Positions 37,691 to 45,773 of a stretch of DNA of 62,164 bases are shown in pieces (the stretch's first letter is position 1; each line of letters starts with the position of its first letter). The stretch is taken from NCBI GenBank assembly GCA_001874265.1, contig MPDD01000014.1, forward strand, positions 1 to 62,164, in the 5' to 3' direction. The translations under genes were made by a program, and so were the position numbers. The notes below the pieces were generated by a model. The model saw only the letters and a program-made list of their open reading frames with translations, did no database searches and had not been told where the DNA came from. The stretch is from Bacteroidetes bacterium MedPE-SWsnd-G1. GTDB taxonomy: Bacteria; Bacteroidota; Bacteroidia; Flavobacteriales; Flavobacteriaceae.

Positions 37691-40138
37691 TTAACTGTTT
37701 TTTTCGTGTTCTAATAATTGATTCAACGCCAATTCATCAGGAATTAATACTTGTCGCGCTTTACTTCCTTCAAAAGGTCCAACAATTCCCGCAGCTTCTA
37801 ATTGATCTATAATTCTTCCGGCTCTATTGTATCCCAATTTTAATTTTCTCTGTAATAAAGACGCCGAACCTTGCTGTGCATTTATAATTACCAATGCGGC
37901 ATCTTTAAATAAAGTGTCTCTGTCTGAAATATCTATATCAAGACTTGTGCCACCCTCTTCACCAACATATTCTGGTAATAAATGAGCATCAGGGTAGGCT
38001 CTTTGAGAACCAATAAAATCCGTAATTTTTTCAACTTCAGGAGTGTCTACAAAGGCACATTGTATACGTACCAATTCATTTCCGCCCGAATATAACATAT
38101 CTCCCTTACCAATCAATTGATCTGCCCCAGAGCCATCTAAAATGGTTCTAGAATCTATTTTAGAAGTTACTCTAAATGCAATACGTGCAGGGAAATTGGC
38201 TTTAATAATACCTGTAATAACATTTACCGAAGGTCGTTGTGTAGCCACGATTAAGTGAATTCCGATTGCTCTTGCTAACTGTGCCAATCGGGCAATAGGC
38301 GTTTCTACTTCTTTACCGGCGGTCATAATTAAATCTGCAAACTCATCTATAACCAAAACAATATACGGTAAGAATTGATGTCCGTTTTCAGGATTTAGTT
38401 TACGTGCTTTAAACTTGGTGTTGTACTCTTTAATATTACGAACCATAGCCGATTTTAATAGATCGTATCTAGCGTCCATTTCTATACAAAGCGAGTTTAA
38501 AGTATTTACAACCTTTGTGGTATCGGTAATAATGGCTTCTTCAGAATCTGGCAACTTAGCCAAATAATGACGTTCTATTTTGTTAAATAAGGTTAATTCA
38601 ACCTTTTTAGGATCTACCAATACGAACTTAACTTCAGCAGGATGTTTTTTATACAACAGTGAAGTTAAGACTACGTTCAATCCAACTGATTTACCTTGTC
38701 CTGTCGCACCAGCCATTAGCAAGTGTGGCATTTTAGCTAAGTCTACAATAAAACTTTCGTTAGAAATAGTCTTTCCTAGGGCTATTGGCAATTCCATTTG
38801 CGCTTTTTGGAACTTGCTAGATGCAATCATAGATTTCATAGAAACCATGGTTGCGTTTTTGTTTGGAACTTCTATACCAATGGTTCCTTTACCAGGAATT
38901 GGTGCTATAATACGAATTCCTAATGCCGATAATGACAAAGCGATATCATCTTCTAAATTCTTAATTTTAGAAATACGCACACCGGCGTCAGGAACAATTT
39001 CGTACAATGTTACTGTAGGCCCTACAGTTGCTTTAATTTTTGCAATACCAATTTTGTAATTGCTAAGCGTTTCTACAATCCTATTTTTATTGGCTTCTAA
39101 TTCTTCTTGGTCAACGGCAATACTCTCGTTGAATTCTCTTAAAAGATTTAATGTTGGGAATTTGAAGTTCCCCAACTCAAGTGTAGGGTCAAACTCTCCA
39201 AAATCTTCAACTATTTTATCGGCTAAATTTTCCGTTTCACTTTTCTCCTCTACAATTTTTTCGACATCAATGCTAACTTCATCAACCACAGGTTCTTCTT
39301 CCTTAATTTCAATGGCAAGCGTTAAATCTTCTTCCTCCTTTTGCTCCTTTTTGCTGTCTTTTCCTAAATAATTACTAATGGTAGGTTGTAAATTTTCTAC
39401 TGATAATTCAAAATCGGATTTCTTGTCCTGCCCTTCCTTGTCAATTTTTTCGCTTGGAGTCGGTTCTGATAAGTCTTTTACAATAGGTGTTTCATCGTCA
39501 ACTTTAGCGGGCTCTTCATCTTTAGTTTCGTCAGTTGCTCTTTCTTTCGTTTTAAACAATCGGGCAAAATGATTTGCATTCAATTTAAATCGAATGGCTA
39601 AGTATGCTAAAAATGTAAATATTAATAAAAGTAAAATTCCGGTTTTGCCTAAAAACTGTTCTAGGTATATGTTTAATTCATATCCTACAACTCCTGATAG
39701 GAGAGAAGCATCTGAAGTGAAAAAACCAAATAGAATGGCAAACCAAATCATGCCTAATATACCCCATCCCCAAGGCTTTCTTAATTTTGTAAAACTTACT
39801 TGTATTAAAAGATAAAAACCAGTTAAAAATAAAAGAATTGGCAAGATGAATGCGGCAATTCCGAAACCTTTATACATAAAGAATTCGCTAAGAGAATTAC
39901 CAACTTTACCCAATAGGTTTTCGACTTTTGCTGTTCTATTTGAAAACTCGGTGATTTCACTCTGGTCAATTTGCCAACTGAATAAAAAAGAAGCAAACGC
40001 AACAAACAAGAAAATAGCAAAAACGACAAAAAACAACCCTAAGATTGTTTGTGTTTGACGGTTGGCGAAAAATGCTTTCAGTTTCTGAAAACGAGGTTTT
40101 TTTTCTTTGGGTTTAGTTGGTTTTTTTTTCTTTGCCAT
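37691..40138 (-). CDS. ftsK: DNA translocase FtsK
   Basis: Pumps chromosomal DNA through the division septum and activates dimer resolution. The 815 residues comprise four N-terminal membrane helices (about 30-185), an acidic linker (about 200-320), the alpha/beta motor with Walker A GATGQGKS (477-484), Walker B LVIDEFADLI and the ATQRPSVNVITG motif, and a C-terminal gamma winged-helix (about 750-815) that reads KOPS-like sites. It probably begins the operon that continues into lolA, lptF and ribB. Confidence 0.96.
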   Translation of the reverse strand: MAKKKKPTKPKEKKPRFQKLKAFFANRQTQTILGLFFVVFAIFLFVAFASFLFSWQIDQSEITEFSNRTAKVENLLGKVGNSLSEFFMYKGFGIAAFILPILLFLTGFYLLIQVSFTKLRKPWGWGILGMIWFAILFGFFTSDASLLSGVVGYELNIYLEQFLGKTGILLLLIFTFLAYLAIRFKLNANHFARLFKTKERATDETKDEEPAKVDDETPIVKDLSEPTPSEKIDKEGQDKKSDFELSVENLQPTISNYLGKDSKKEQKEEEDLTLAIEIKEEEPVVDEVSIDVEKIVEEKSETENLADKIVEDFGEFDPTLELGNFKFPTLNLLREFNESIAVDQEELEANKNRIVETLSNYKIGIAKIKATVGPTVTLYEIVPDAGVRISKIKNLEDDIALSLSALGIRIIAPIPGKGTIGIEVPNKNATMVSMKSMIASSKFQKAQMELPIALGKTISNESFIVDLAKMPHLLMAGATGQGKSVGLNVVLTSLLYKKHPAEVKFVLVDPKKVELTLFNKIERHYLAKLPDSEEAIITDTTKVVNTLNSLCIEMDARYDLLKSAMVRNIKEYNTKFKARKLNPENGHQFLPYIVLVIDEFADLIMTAGKEVETPIARLAQLARAIGIHLIVATQRPSVNVITGIIKANFPARIAFRVTSKIDSRTILDGSGADQLIGKGDMLYSGGNELVRIQCAFVDTPEVEKITDFIGSQRAYPDAHLLPEYVGEEGGTSLDIDISDRDTLFKDAALVIINAQQGSASLLQRKLKLGYNRAGRIIDQLEAAGIVGPFEGSKARQVLIPDELALNQLLEHEKNS

Positions 40139-40293
40139 TCAATTAGATATTACTACAAAAGTATTGAAATATAAAAAGGTTTTTACTTTTTAGAAAATTA
40201 TTTTTAAAGTCTAAAATTTTAACAAACTTTGATTGAAAATATTGTTGTAACCTTCAATTTAAGTAAAATTATAAACGCATTAATTTCTTGTGG

Positions 40294-40794
40294 TTATGAC
40301 AGTAACTTTAAAACGGCTTCGTAGTCTGGCTCATCAGGAATATTAGGTACTTGCTCGTTATAAAGTACGGTTCCATTTTCATCTAAAACAACAATACATC
40401 TAGAAAGTAATTCAGCAATAGGGCCATCTATAACCTTTAATCCATAATCTTCACCAAATTTACCAAAAACAAAATCTGATAACATAACTACGTTTTCTAT
40501 TCCTTCAGCACCGCAAAAACGTCCTTGTGCAAAAGGTAAATCACGTGATATGCAGAGAATTTTCGTGTTTTCTAAATTACTCGCTTCTTCATTGAATTTT
40601 CGAACCGATGCCGCACAAGTTCCGGTATCTATGCTAGGAAAAATATTAAGGACCAATCTAGAACCTGAAAAATCAGTCAATGTTTTTCGTGATAAATCTC
40701 CTGCAACCAATTCAAAATTAGGTGCTTTGGTACCTGTTGCAGGTAAGTTTCCAGAAGTATGTATCGTTAATTCGTTTAAATTTATAGTTGCCAT
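40294..40794 (-). CDS. tpx: Thiol peroxidase (atypical 2-Cys peroxiredoxin)
   Basis: A 166-residue peroxiredoxin of the Tpx group that reduces hydroperoxides using thioredoxin. The peroxidatic Cys60 lies in SIDTGTCAASVRKF and the resolving Cys94 in QGRFCGAEG, the Tpx spacing. A third Cys at 81 (ILCISRD) is also present. A -7-like TACTTTTG occurs upstream on the minus strand, but no convincing -33 box. Confidence 0.95.
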   Translation of the reverse strand: MATINLNELTIHTSGNLPATGTKAPNFELVAGDLSRKTLTDFSGSRLVLNIFPSIDTGTCAASVRKFNEEASNLENTKILCISRDLPFAQGRFCGAEGIENVVMLSDFVFGKFGEDYGLKVIDGPIAELLSRCIVVLDENGTVLYNEQVPNIPDEPDYEAVLKLLS

Positions 40795-40973
40795 GTTAAT
40801 TGTTTTTAATGTATAAACTCAAAAGTACGATAAATTCCGGTTTTAGCGTAGTTTAATTTTTAGCAGAAATGATACCTTTTAATTTTATGAAACTGTGCCT
40901 AACTATTAATATGCTGGCATTAACGTTGTTATGTTTTTAGAAATTGTTTTAACTTATTTTTAAGAATCAATCT

Positions 40974-40999
40974 GGAAACATTGGGTCTTCAATTGCGTC
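40974..40999 (+). promoter_or_regulatory. ECF-sigma-like promoter of the frameshifted lipoprotein gene
   Basis: GGAAAC (40974-40979), 16 bases, then CGTC (40996-40999). This matches the GGAAC/N16-17/CGTC pattern recognised by many ECF sigma factors and places the transcription start about 22 bases before the ATG at 41029. No TAnnTTTG box is present. Confidence 0.45.
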
Positions 41000-41028
41000 T
41001 TTCTACAGTATAAAACCAATTAAAAATT

Positions 41029-41587
41029 ATGAAAAATTACAATCAATTATTAAAGTCTGTAGCCATTCTATGCTTAGGACTTTTTTTTGTGCAATGTTCA
41101 GAAGATGATAACCCATCTAGACAACCAATTCCAACATTTAACGAATCTGATTTATCAGTTATTCATTTAGATAGCCAGTCTTCTTGGCGCATTGTAGAGG
41201 TGTATAACAGAATTTTATGACGCAACGTATGATGTAGAAATTACAACCGATTGTGTTACTGACGATGTATACACTTTTTCTGTCAATACGGAGTCCGTAA
41301 CAATTGATTTTGGTGAAGCACTTTGTTTTGAAGATATAGATGAAGGTATTTTTACTGCTGATCATGAGTTTTTTGAGAGTATCCTTACCAGAATGGATGC
41401 CTCAAGCGGAAATACCATTTATTTACATTTTGCAAGAGGGTATATCAATGAAGACAGAACTGCACAAGCGTCAACCTTTACTTATTATTCTTTAGCGGAG
41501 TTGTCTGAAAACAGAATGGTATTTCAAAAAGGAGGTGAGTTTGTAGGAAATTATCATAAAGCGCTTGTTTTTGAGCGCATAGAATAA
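41029..41587 (+). pseudogene. Frameshifted lipoprotein gene
   Basis: The first frame encodes a lipoprotein N-terminus (MKNYNQLLKSVAILCLGLFF, lipobox VQC) and stops at 41220. The next frame is open across the junction at about 41204-41212 and continues to 41587 with protein-like sequence (TEFYDATYDVEITTDCVTDD, VTIDFGEALCFEDIDEG, ending KALVFERIE). Joining them with one base removed gives a lipoprotein of about 185 residues whose halves fit well (WRIVEVYN then EFYDATYD). So this is either a recent single-base insertion, a sequencing error, or less likely programmed frameshifting. Beyond lipoprotein, the family is not recognised. Confidence 0.75.
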
Positions 41588-41601
41588 AAACATCTTAAAT
41601 T

Positions 41602-41635
41602 AAAAAGCCCGATACCATTGTATCGGGCTTTTTTT
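41602..41635. terminator. Terminator after the lipoprotein gene, also serving the minus strand
   Basis: AAAAAGCCCGATAC and GTATCGGGCTTTTT form a perfect 14-bp stem with a CATT loop, followed by a T-run. Flanking A and T runs make it work in both directions, so it can also end the minus-strand small gene at 41747-41857. Confidence 0.9.
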
Positions 41636-41746
41636 ATTTATTTTTTAGAAAGTAAAGCGGCTGGTATCAAAGAAATGAAATTAATTCACCATCATTGACT
41701 AAACGATTCTTTAATAACCAGCCAACTCTACTCAACTAATCAATTG

Positions 41747-41857
41747 TTAACAGCTAAAGTTGCGCTGTTGTGTCCAAGTTATACGTTTGCTGTTTTTAAA
41801 GTTTGTAAAATAACTAAACTTCTTAGCTGCTGTTGGTGTATTGTATGTTGTTTTCAT
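41747..41857 (-). CDS. Tiny basic protein, copy B of a two-member family in this window
   Basis: A 36-residue reading frame: MKTTYNTPTAAKKF at the N-terminus, then YFTNFKNSKRITW and TQQRNFSC. It is homologous to the 37-residue frame at 45641-45754; both begin MKT, contain TPT and share the pattern FxNFKNSKRIxWxxxRNFS. Several shared residues use different synonymous codons in the two copies (Asn AAC/AAT, Ser AGC/AGT, Arg CGT/AGA and CGC/AGA), which supports translation under selection. There is no signal peptide or membrane segment; the protein is basic and aromatic. An ECF-like promoter lies 43-68 bases upstream, and the terminator at 41602-41635 follows. The function is unknown. Confidence 0.65.
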   Translation of the reverse strand: MKTTYNTPTAAKKFSYFTNFKNSKRITWTQQRNFSC

Positions 41858-41899
41858 GATATGTATTTTATAATGTTTTGTAATTATTTATACTCAATA

Positions 41900-41925
41900 G
41901 ACGGTGTTGTCTTAAAGATGTTTCA
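41900..41925 (-). promoter_or_regulatory. ECF-sigma-like promoter of small gene B
   Basis: On the minus strand, TGAAAC (41925-41920), 16 bases, then CGTC (41903-41900). The spacing is identical to that before the frameshifted lipoprotein gene. It would give a leader of roughly 35 bases before the ATG at 41857. Confidence 0.45.
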
Positions 41926-41939
41926 ATCACTACCTTAGT

Positions 41940-42014
41940 TTAACGAAACGTTAACAATTACGGATTAAATCTCACGGTTTTCCGTGAGGAATAAAAATCA
42001 CTGAAAACCGTGAG
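41940..42014. promoter_or_regulatory. Cluster of three inverted repeats upstream of small gene B
   Basis: First, TTAACG-AAA-CGTTAA (41940-41954). Second, CTCACGG-TTTT-CCGTGAG (41971-41988). Third, GAAAACCGTGAG (42003-42014), which is the exact reverse complement of the first 12 bases of the second repeat. The first lies 15 bases upstream of the -35-like box of small gene B. They may be operators or RNA hairpins; no regulator gene is adjacent. Confidence 0.5.
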
Positions 42015-42181
42015 CATAAAAATGAAAGAAAAACATTAATTTTATAAAGTTTTTATAAAGCTTGTAGCTTTAGAATTAATCAAACTTGGAATACAACCAA
42101 TCAATTAACCAATTTGTTGAGTTTCTATTAGTAATTTCCGCTTACTTACAAAATGCAAATTTTGTAAGTAAGCGGTTTTTT
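41956..42181 (+). ncRNA. Possible small RNA ending at an orphan terminator
   Basis: No reading frame of note runs in this direction, yet a very strong plus-strand terminator closes the stretch at 42138-42181, and the previous plus-strand gene already ended at its own terminator (41602-41635). The CTCACGG repeats would fold as hairpins in such a transcript. The 5' end is undefined; a weak TTG/TACCTTAG pair at about 41908-41937 could start it. This is inference. Confidence 0.25.
42138..42181 (+). terminator. Strong orphan terminator with a GCAA loop
   Basis: CCGCTTACTTACAAAAT (42138-42154) pairs perfectly over 17 bp with 42159-42175, closed by a GCAA tetraloop and followed by TTTTTT. It points along the plus strand, but no plus-strand gene lies between it and the preceding terminator. 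Confidence 0.8.
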
Positions 42182-42238
42182 AATTGCCCTTATGCAAGAA
42201 TAAATTACAAATGAAATAATCTCTTTTATGCTCATAAA

Positions 42239-42267
42239 AAAACTCCTAAGCTTACCTTAGGAGTTTT
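42239..42267. terminator. Terminator of the aquaporin gene
   Basis: AAAACTCCTAAG pairs with CTTAGGAGTTTT (12 bp, 5-base loop CTTAC), with A and T runs on the two sides. It lies 23 bases past the aquaporin stop on the minus strand and can act in both directions. Confidence 0.85.
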
Positions 42268-42289
42268 ATTTTATATTAAAAAATGACTT

Positions 42290-42991
42290 CTACTTGTTTG
42301 GTGCCATAAATTTATAAACCACACCAGCCAATACGGCTCCGACAATAGGCGCTACCCAGAACAACCATAATTGTCCCATTGCACTCGCTTCTGCAAAAAT
42401 AGCAACTGCAGTACTTCTCGCAGGGTTTACAGATGTATTTGTAACCGGAATACTTATTAAATGAATCAGCGTTAAAGCCAAACCAATCGCCATTCCTCCA
42501 AAACCAGGAGAAGCGTTTTTATGTGTTGCACCCAATATCACAATTAAGAACATAAATGTCATGACAATTTCGGTTAACAAAGCACCAACCATTCCGTAAT
42601 TAACACCGTAAACATCGGCATCGTAAAAGTTGGTTGCAAAAGCCCCAGGATTTGAGCCAACACCGGCAAAAGAAGGAGAACTACTAACAATTAGATACAA
42701 GATTCCAGCACCAACGGCACCACCTAAAACTTGTGCCCCAATATATGGAATCAGGTCCTTTTTATCAAAGCGACCTCCTGCCCATAATCCTAAGGATACG
42801 GCTGGGTTAAAATGCCCTCCGGAGATATGTCCTAAAGCATAAGCCCCTGTTAAAACCGTTAGACCAAAGGCTAAAGAAACGCCAACAAGCCCAATACCTA
42901 CGTTTTCAACGCCAGATGCTAGGACTGCTGCACCGCAGCCTCCTAATACAAGCCACATTGTTCCAATAAATTCTGCTAGTAATTTTTTCAT
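42290..42991 (-). CDS. aqpZ: Aquaporin Z-type water channel
   Basis: A 233-residue MIP-family channel with six membrane helices and both NPA boxes: [13 protein letters not shown] (62-64) and [11 protein letters not shown] (189-191). Phe42, His177 and Arg192 occupy the positions of the narrow AqpZ-type filter, and the Thr-rich TNTS segment fits too. This favours water over glycerol. It is transcribed alone and ends at its own terminator. Confidence 0.95.
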   Translation of the reverse strand: MKKLLAEFIGTMWLVLGGCGAAVLASGVENVGIGLVGVSLAFGLTVLTGAYALGHISGGHFNPAVSLGLWAGGRFDKKDLIPYIGAQVLGGAVGAGILYLIVSSSPSFAGVGSNPGAFATNFYDADVYGVNYGMVGALLTEIVMTFMFLIVILGATHKNASPGFGGMAIGLALTLIHLISIPVTNTSVNPARSTAVAIFAEASAMGQLWLFWVAPIVGAVLAGVVYKFMAPNK

Positions 42992-43127
42992 GTTTTTATA
43001 ATTTTAAGTTAGTAAAATTCCACGACCTATTTTGTTGAATATTAGTTCGTTTTGAAGTCTAAATATAGTAAATAATATTTTGTGATTTTGAATGAATATA
43101 GTCATAGACTAATTTGGTTTAATAACT

Positions 43128-43135
43128 TATATTTG
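43128..43135 (+). promoter_or_regulatory. -7 box of glmM
   Basis: TATATTTG matches TAnnTTTG and lies 20 bases before the ATG. No TTG occurs at the expected -33 distance. Confidence 0.4.
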
Positions 43136-43155
43136 CATCCTACAAAAAAATCAAC

Positions 43156-44544
43156 ATGACATTAATAAAATCAATCTCTGGAATTAGAGGAACTATTGGA
43201 GGACAAGTAGGTGAAAATTTAACACCTTTAGATGCCGTAAAATTTGCTTCAGCATATGGCACATGGCTTCAAAAAAGAAATAGCGATAAACAAAAATTAA
43301 CCGTTGTGGTGGGTAGAGATGCTCGTATTTCGGGTAAAATGATTAGCGCTATTGTTTCGAATACCTTGGTTGGTTTAGGAATTGATGTGATAGATTTAGG
43401 TTTGTCGACAACCCCTACGGTAGAGGTGGCTGTTCCTTTAGAAAAAGCAGATGGAGGAATTATCCTAACGGCGTCTCACAACCCTAAACAATGGAATGCT
43501 CTTAAGTTGTTAAACGAAAAGGGAGAGTTTTTAAATGGAGCAGACGGTAGTGAAATTTTAGAAATTGCCGATAGTGATGCCTACTGTTTTGCAGAGGTTG
43601 ATGATTTAGGAATCTATTCTAAAGACAAATCGTATGTAGAAAAACATGTAGATGAGGTATTGAAATTAGAATATGTTAATGTAGATGCCATTAAAAATGC
43701 GAACTTTAAAGTAGTTGTTGATGCTGTAAATTCTACGGGAGGTATTTTTATTCCAGCTTTATTAGAGCGATTGGGAGTGGAGTGTGTTGAATTGTATTGT
43801 GAACCGAATGGACATTTCCCCCACAACCCTGAACCTTTAAAAGAGCATTTAGGAGTTATTTCTGAATTGGTGGTTAAAGAAAAGGCAGATTTTGGAATTG
43901 TAGTGGACCCTGATGTAGATCGTTTGGCATTGGTTTGTGAAGATGGTTCTATGTTTGGTGAAGAATATACATTAGTAGCGTGTGCAGATTATATGTTGTC
44001 TAAAAAAGCAGGGAATACGGTTTCTAATTTATCGTCTTCTAGAGCATTAAGAGATGTTACTCAAAAGCATGGAGGAACTTACCAAGCAAGTGCAGTAGGA
44101 GAGGTGAATGTAGTGCAATTAATGAAAGATACCAACGCTATAATTGGAGGAGAAGGAAATGGCGGAATCATTTACCCAGCCTCTCATTACGGAAGAGATT
44201 CATTGGTTGGTGTAGCGTTGTTTTTATCGCATTTGGCAACATGTGAAATGTCTTGTTTAGAATTACGCCAAAGTTACCCGAGTTACTTTATGAGTAAAAA
44301 TAAAATTCAATTAACACCGCAGATTGATGTAGATAAGATTCTAGAAACAATGGCAGTGAACTATCAAAATGAAGATGTTTCTACCATTGATGGAGTGAAA
44401 ATTAATTTTGAAACAGAATGGGTACATTTAAGAAAATCGAACACAGAACCTATCATTAGAATATATACAGAAAGTACTTCTCAGGGTAATGCAGATGCAT
44501 TAGCAGAACGTATTATTTCGGAAATTAAAAATATCATTGCTTAA
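43156..44544 (+). CDS. glmM: Phosphoglucosamine mutase-type phosphohexomutase
   Basis: Interconverts hexosamine 6- and 1-phosphates for cell-wall and LPS sugar synthesis. The 462 residues have the active-site serine at Ser107 in GGIILTASHNP, the metal loop VVDPDVDRLALV, sugar-binding GEGNGGIIYP and the phosphate loop RKSNTEPIIRIY. Family assignment to alpha-D-phosphohexomutases is firm; GlmM versus phosphomannomutase or phosphoglucomutase is inferred from length and the absence of other features. It overlaps the following outer-membrane protein gene by one base. Confidence 0.85.
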   Translation: MTLIKSISGIRGTIGGQVGENLTPLDAVKFASAYGTWLQKRNSDKQKLTVVVGRDARISGKMISAIVSNTLVGLGIDVIDLGLSTTPTVEVAVPLEKADGGIILTASHNPKQWNALKLLNEKGEFLNGADGSEILEIADSDAYCFAEVDDLGIYSKDKSYVEKHVDEVLKLEYVNVDAIKNANFKVVVDAVNSTGGIFIPALLERLGVECVELYCEPNGHFPHNPEPLKEHLGVISELVVKEKADFGIVVDPDVDRLALVCEDGSMFGEEYTLVACADYMLSKKAGNTVSNLSSSRALRDVTQKHGGTYQASAVGEVNVVQLMKDTNAIIGGEGNGGIIYPASHYGRDSLVGVALFLSHLATCEMSCLELRQSYPSYFMSKNKIQLTPQIDVDKILETMAVNYQNEDVSTIDGVKINFETEWVHLRKSNTEPIIRIYTESTSQGNADALAERIISEIKNIIA

Positions 44545-45395
44545 TGAAAAAAGCATTTGTGCTTTTCGTTTTGTTGCTGTCAATACCATTGATTGCTCAA
44601 GAAAAAGAAAAACCCGAAAGAAAAGGGAATAAAGGACAACTTTATATTTCTTGGGGTTGGAATAGAGCGCATTTCAGCGATTCTGATATTCACTTTAAGG
44701 GAGATAATTATGACTTTGTTTTAAGAAGTGTTGAAGGCAATGATCGCCTAACACCGTTTAAATATGAAGACTATTTTAAAATTGATAGAATTACCATACC
44801 ACAAACCAATTTTAGATTGGGATATTTCTTTCACGATAACTATACCGTTTCCATTGGTGTAGATCACATGAAGTATGTGATGAAAGGTTACCAATACGCT
44901 CCCATAGAGGGAACCATAAACGCCGGAACTGAATTTGACGGTGTTTATACGGGAGAAGAAATTAGGCTAACAGAAGACTTCTTGACTTTTGAACATACAG
45001 ATGGATTGAATTACGTAAACGTTGAGGTAAATAGATTTGACAACTTAAATACCTTGTTAAATTTTGATACCGATTTTATGGACGTGAATATAACCGAAGG
45101 TCTAGGAGCAGGTATTATTTACCCTAAAACAAATGCCACTTTATTTGGTGGTGAACGTTATGATGATTTTAATGTGGCGGGCTACGGCTTTAGTGCAAAG
45201 GTAGGGGTAAACCTAACTTTTTGGGATCATTTCTTTATTCAGTCAGATTATAAAATAGGCTATATTGATATGCCAAACATTATGATTTCTAATGACGAAT
45301 CTAACGGAGCCTCACAAAGTTTTGGTTTTTTCCAAGCCAATATAACTTTTGGAGCAAGATTTCAATTGTTTCATAAAGATTCGAAACAAGATTAA
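44544..45395 (+). CDS. Outer-membrane beta-barrel protein
   Basis: A 283-residue protein with a signal peptide ending LIAQ and a run of amphipathic strands (GQLYISWGWNRAHFS, NFRLGYFFHDNYTVSIGVDHMKYVM, GYGFSAKVGVNLTFW, FFIQSDYKIGYIDM) ending in FFQANITFGARFQLF, as expected for an outer-membrane barrel. The closest named family is uncertain. It is translationally coupled to glmM through TAATG. Confidence 0.75.
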   Translation: MKKAFVLFVLLLSIPLIAQEKEKPERKGNKGQLYISWGWNRAHFSDSDIHFKGDNYDFVLRSVEGNDRLTPFKYEDYFKIDRITIPQTNFRLGYFFHDNYTVSIGVDHMKYVMKGYQYAPIEGTINAGTEFDGVYTGEEIRLTEDFLTFEHTDGLNYVNVEVNRFDNLNTLLNFDTDFMDVNITEGLGAGIIYPKTNATLFGGERYDDFNVAGYGFSAKVGVNLTFWDHFFIQSDYKIGYIDMPNIMISNDESNGASQSFGFFQANITFGARFQLFHKDSKQD

Positions 45396-45564
45396 TTACA
45401 TCTAACCTCGGTTGACTCCTTAGGAATTGGAAATACATCCTTTTTATTTTTCACAAGTATTTTAAGTGCAATATGCTATAAATCAGTTGATTTGTATTTT
45501 TTTATTGTAGAAAATGATGGTTTTATATTAAAAAAGACAACTCATCTAACTTTTTTAACAGTTC

Positions 45565-45590
45565 GGTATACAATAGTTTTTGGTGCCGTA
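45565..45590 (+). promoter_or_regulatory. Possible ECF-like promoter of small gene A
   Basis: GGTATA (45565-45570), 16 bases, then CGTA (45587-45590), the same geometry as before the lipoprotein gene and small gene B, though with weaker boxes. A competing housekeeping-type reading uses TTG near 45582 and CATCTTTG. The remaining gap 45396-45564 holds nothing else I can support. Confidence 0.3.
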
Positions 45591-45640
45591 GTTCTGGAGC
45601 ATCTTTGTAGTGTAATTAAAAACACTTAAAACTTAAAGAC

Positions 45641-45754
45641 ATGAAAACTTCAACTTTACACACACCGACAGAGCAGAGAGAAAATGTATTTTTTTCAAAT
45701 TTTAAAAACAGTAAAAGAATACAATGGTCAACTTATAGAAACTTTAGCCGCTAG
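45641..45754 (+). CDS. Tiny basic protein, copy A of a two-member family in this window
   Basis: A 37-residue reading frame, MKTSTLHTPTEQRENV followed by FFSNFKNSKRIQW and STYRNFSR. It is homologous to copy B at 41747-41857, sharing MKT, TPT and 14 of 19 positions of the C-terminal FxNFKNSKRIxWxxxRNFS block. The two copies differ at synonymous sites within that block. There is no signal peptide or hydrophobic helix. It lies between the outer-membrane protein gene and a convergent gene that ends 20 bases further on. The function is not known; candidates are a small regulatory or ribosome-associated protein. Confidence 0.65.
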   Translation: MKTSTLHTPTEQRENVFFSNFKNSKRIQWSTYRNFSR

Positions 45755-45773
45755 ATAAAATTAGATGTAGGAA

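Noticed and set aside
38580-40058. Several plus-strand frames opposite ftsK
   Set aside because: They are antisense shadows of ftsK, including its low-complexity acidic linker.
41744-41938. A 64-codon Cys-rich plus-strand frame
   Set aside because: It is antisense to small gene B and its promoter, shows random composition, and has no ribosome-binding context. The homologous minus-strand frame explains the region better.
45396-45470. Minus-strand peptide tail ending DVFPIPKESTEVRCN before a stop near 45396
   Set aside because: It reads like a protein C-terminus or a very short peptide, but a stop lies a short way upstream and no ATG is available. It may be a gene remnant; too short to support.
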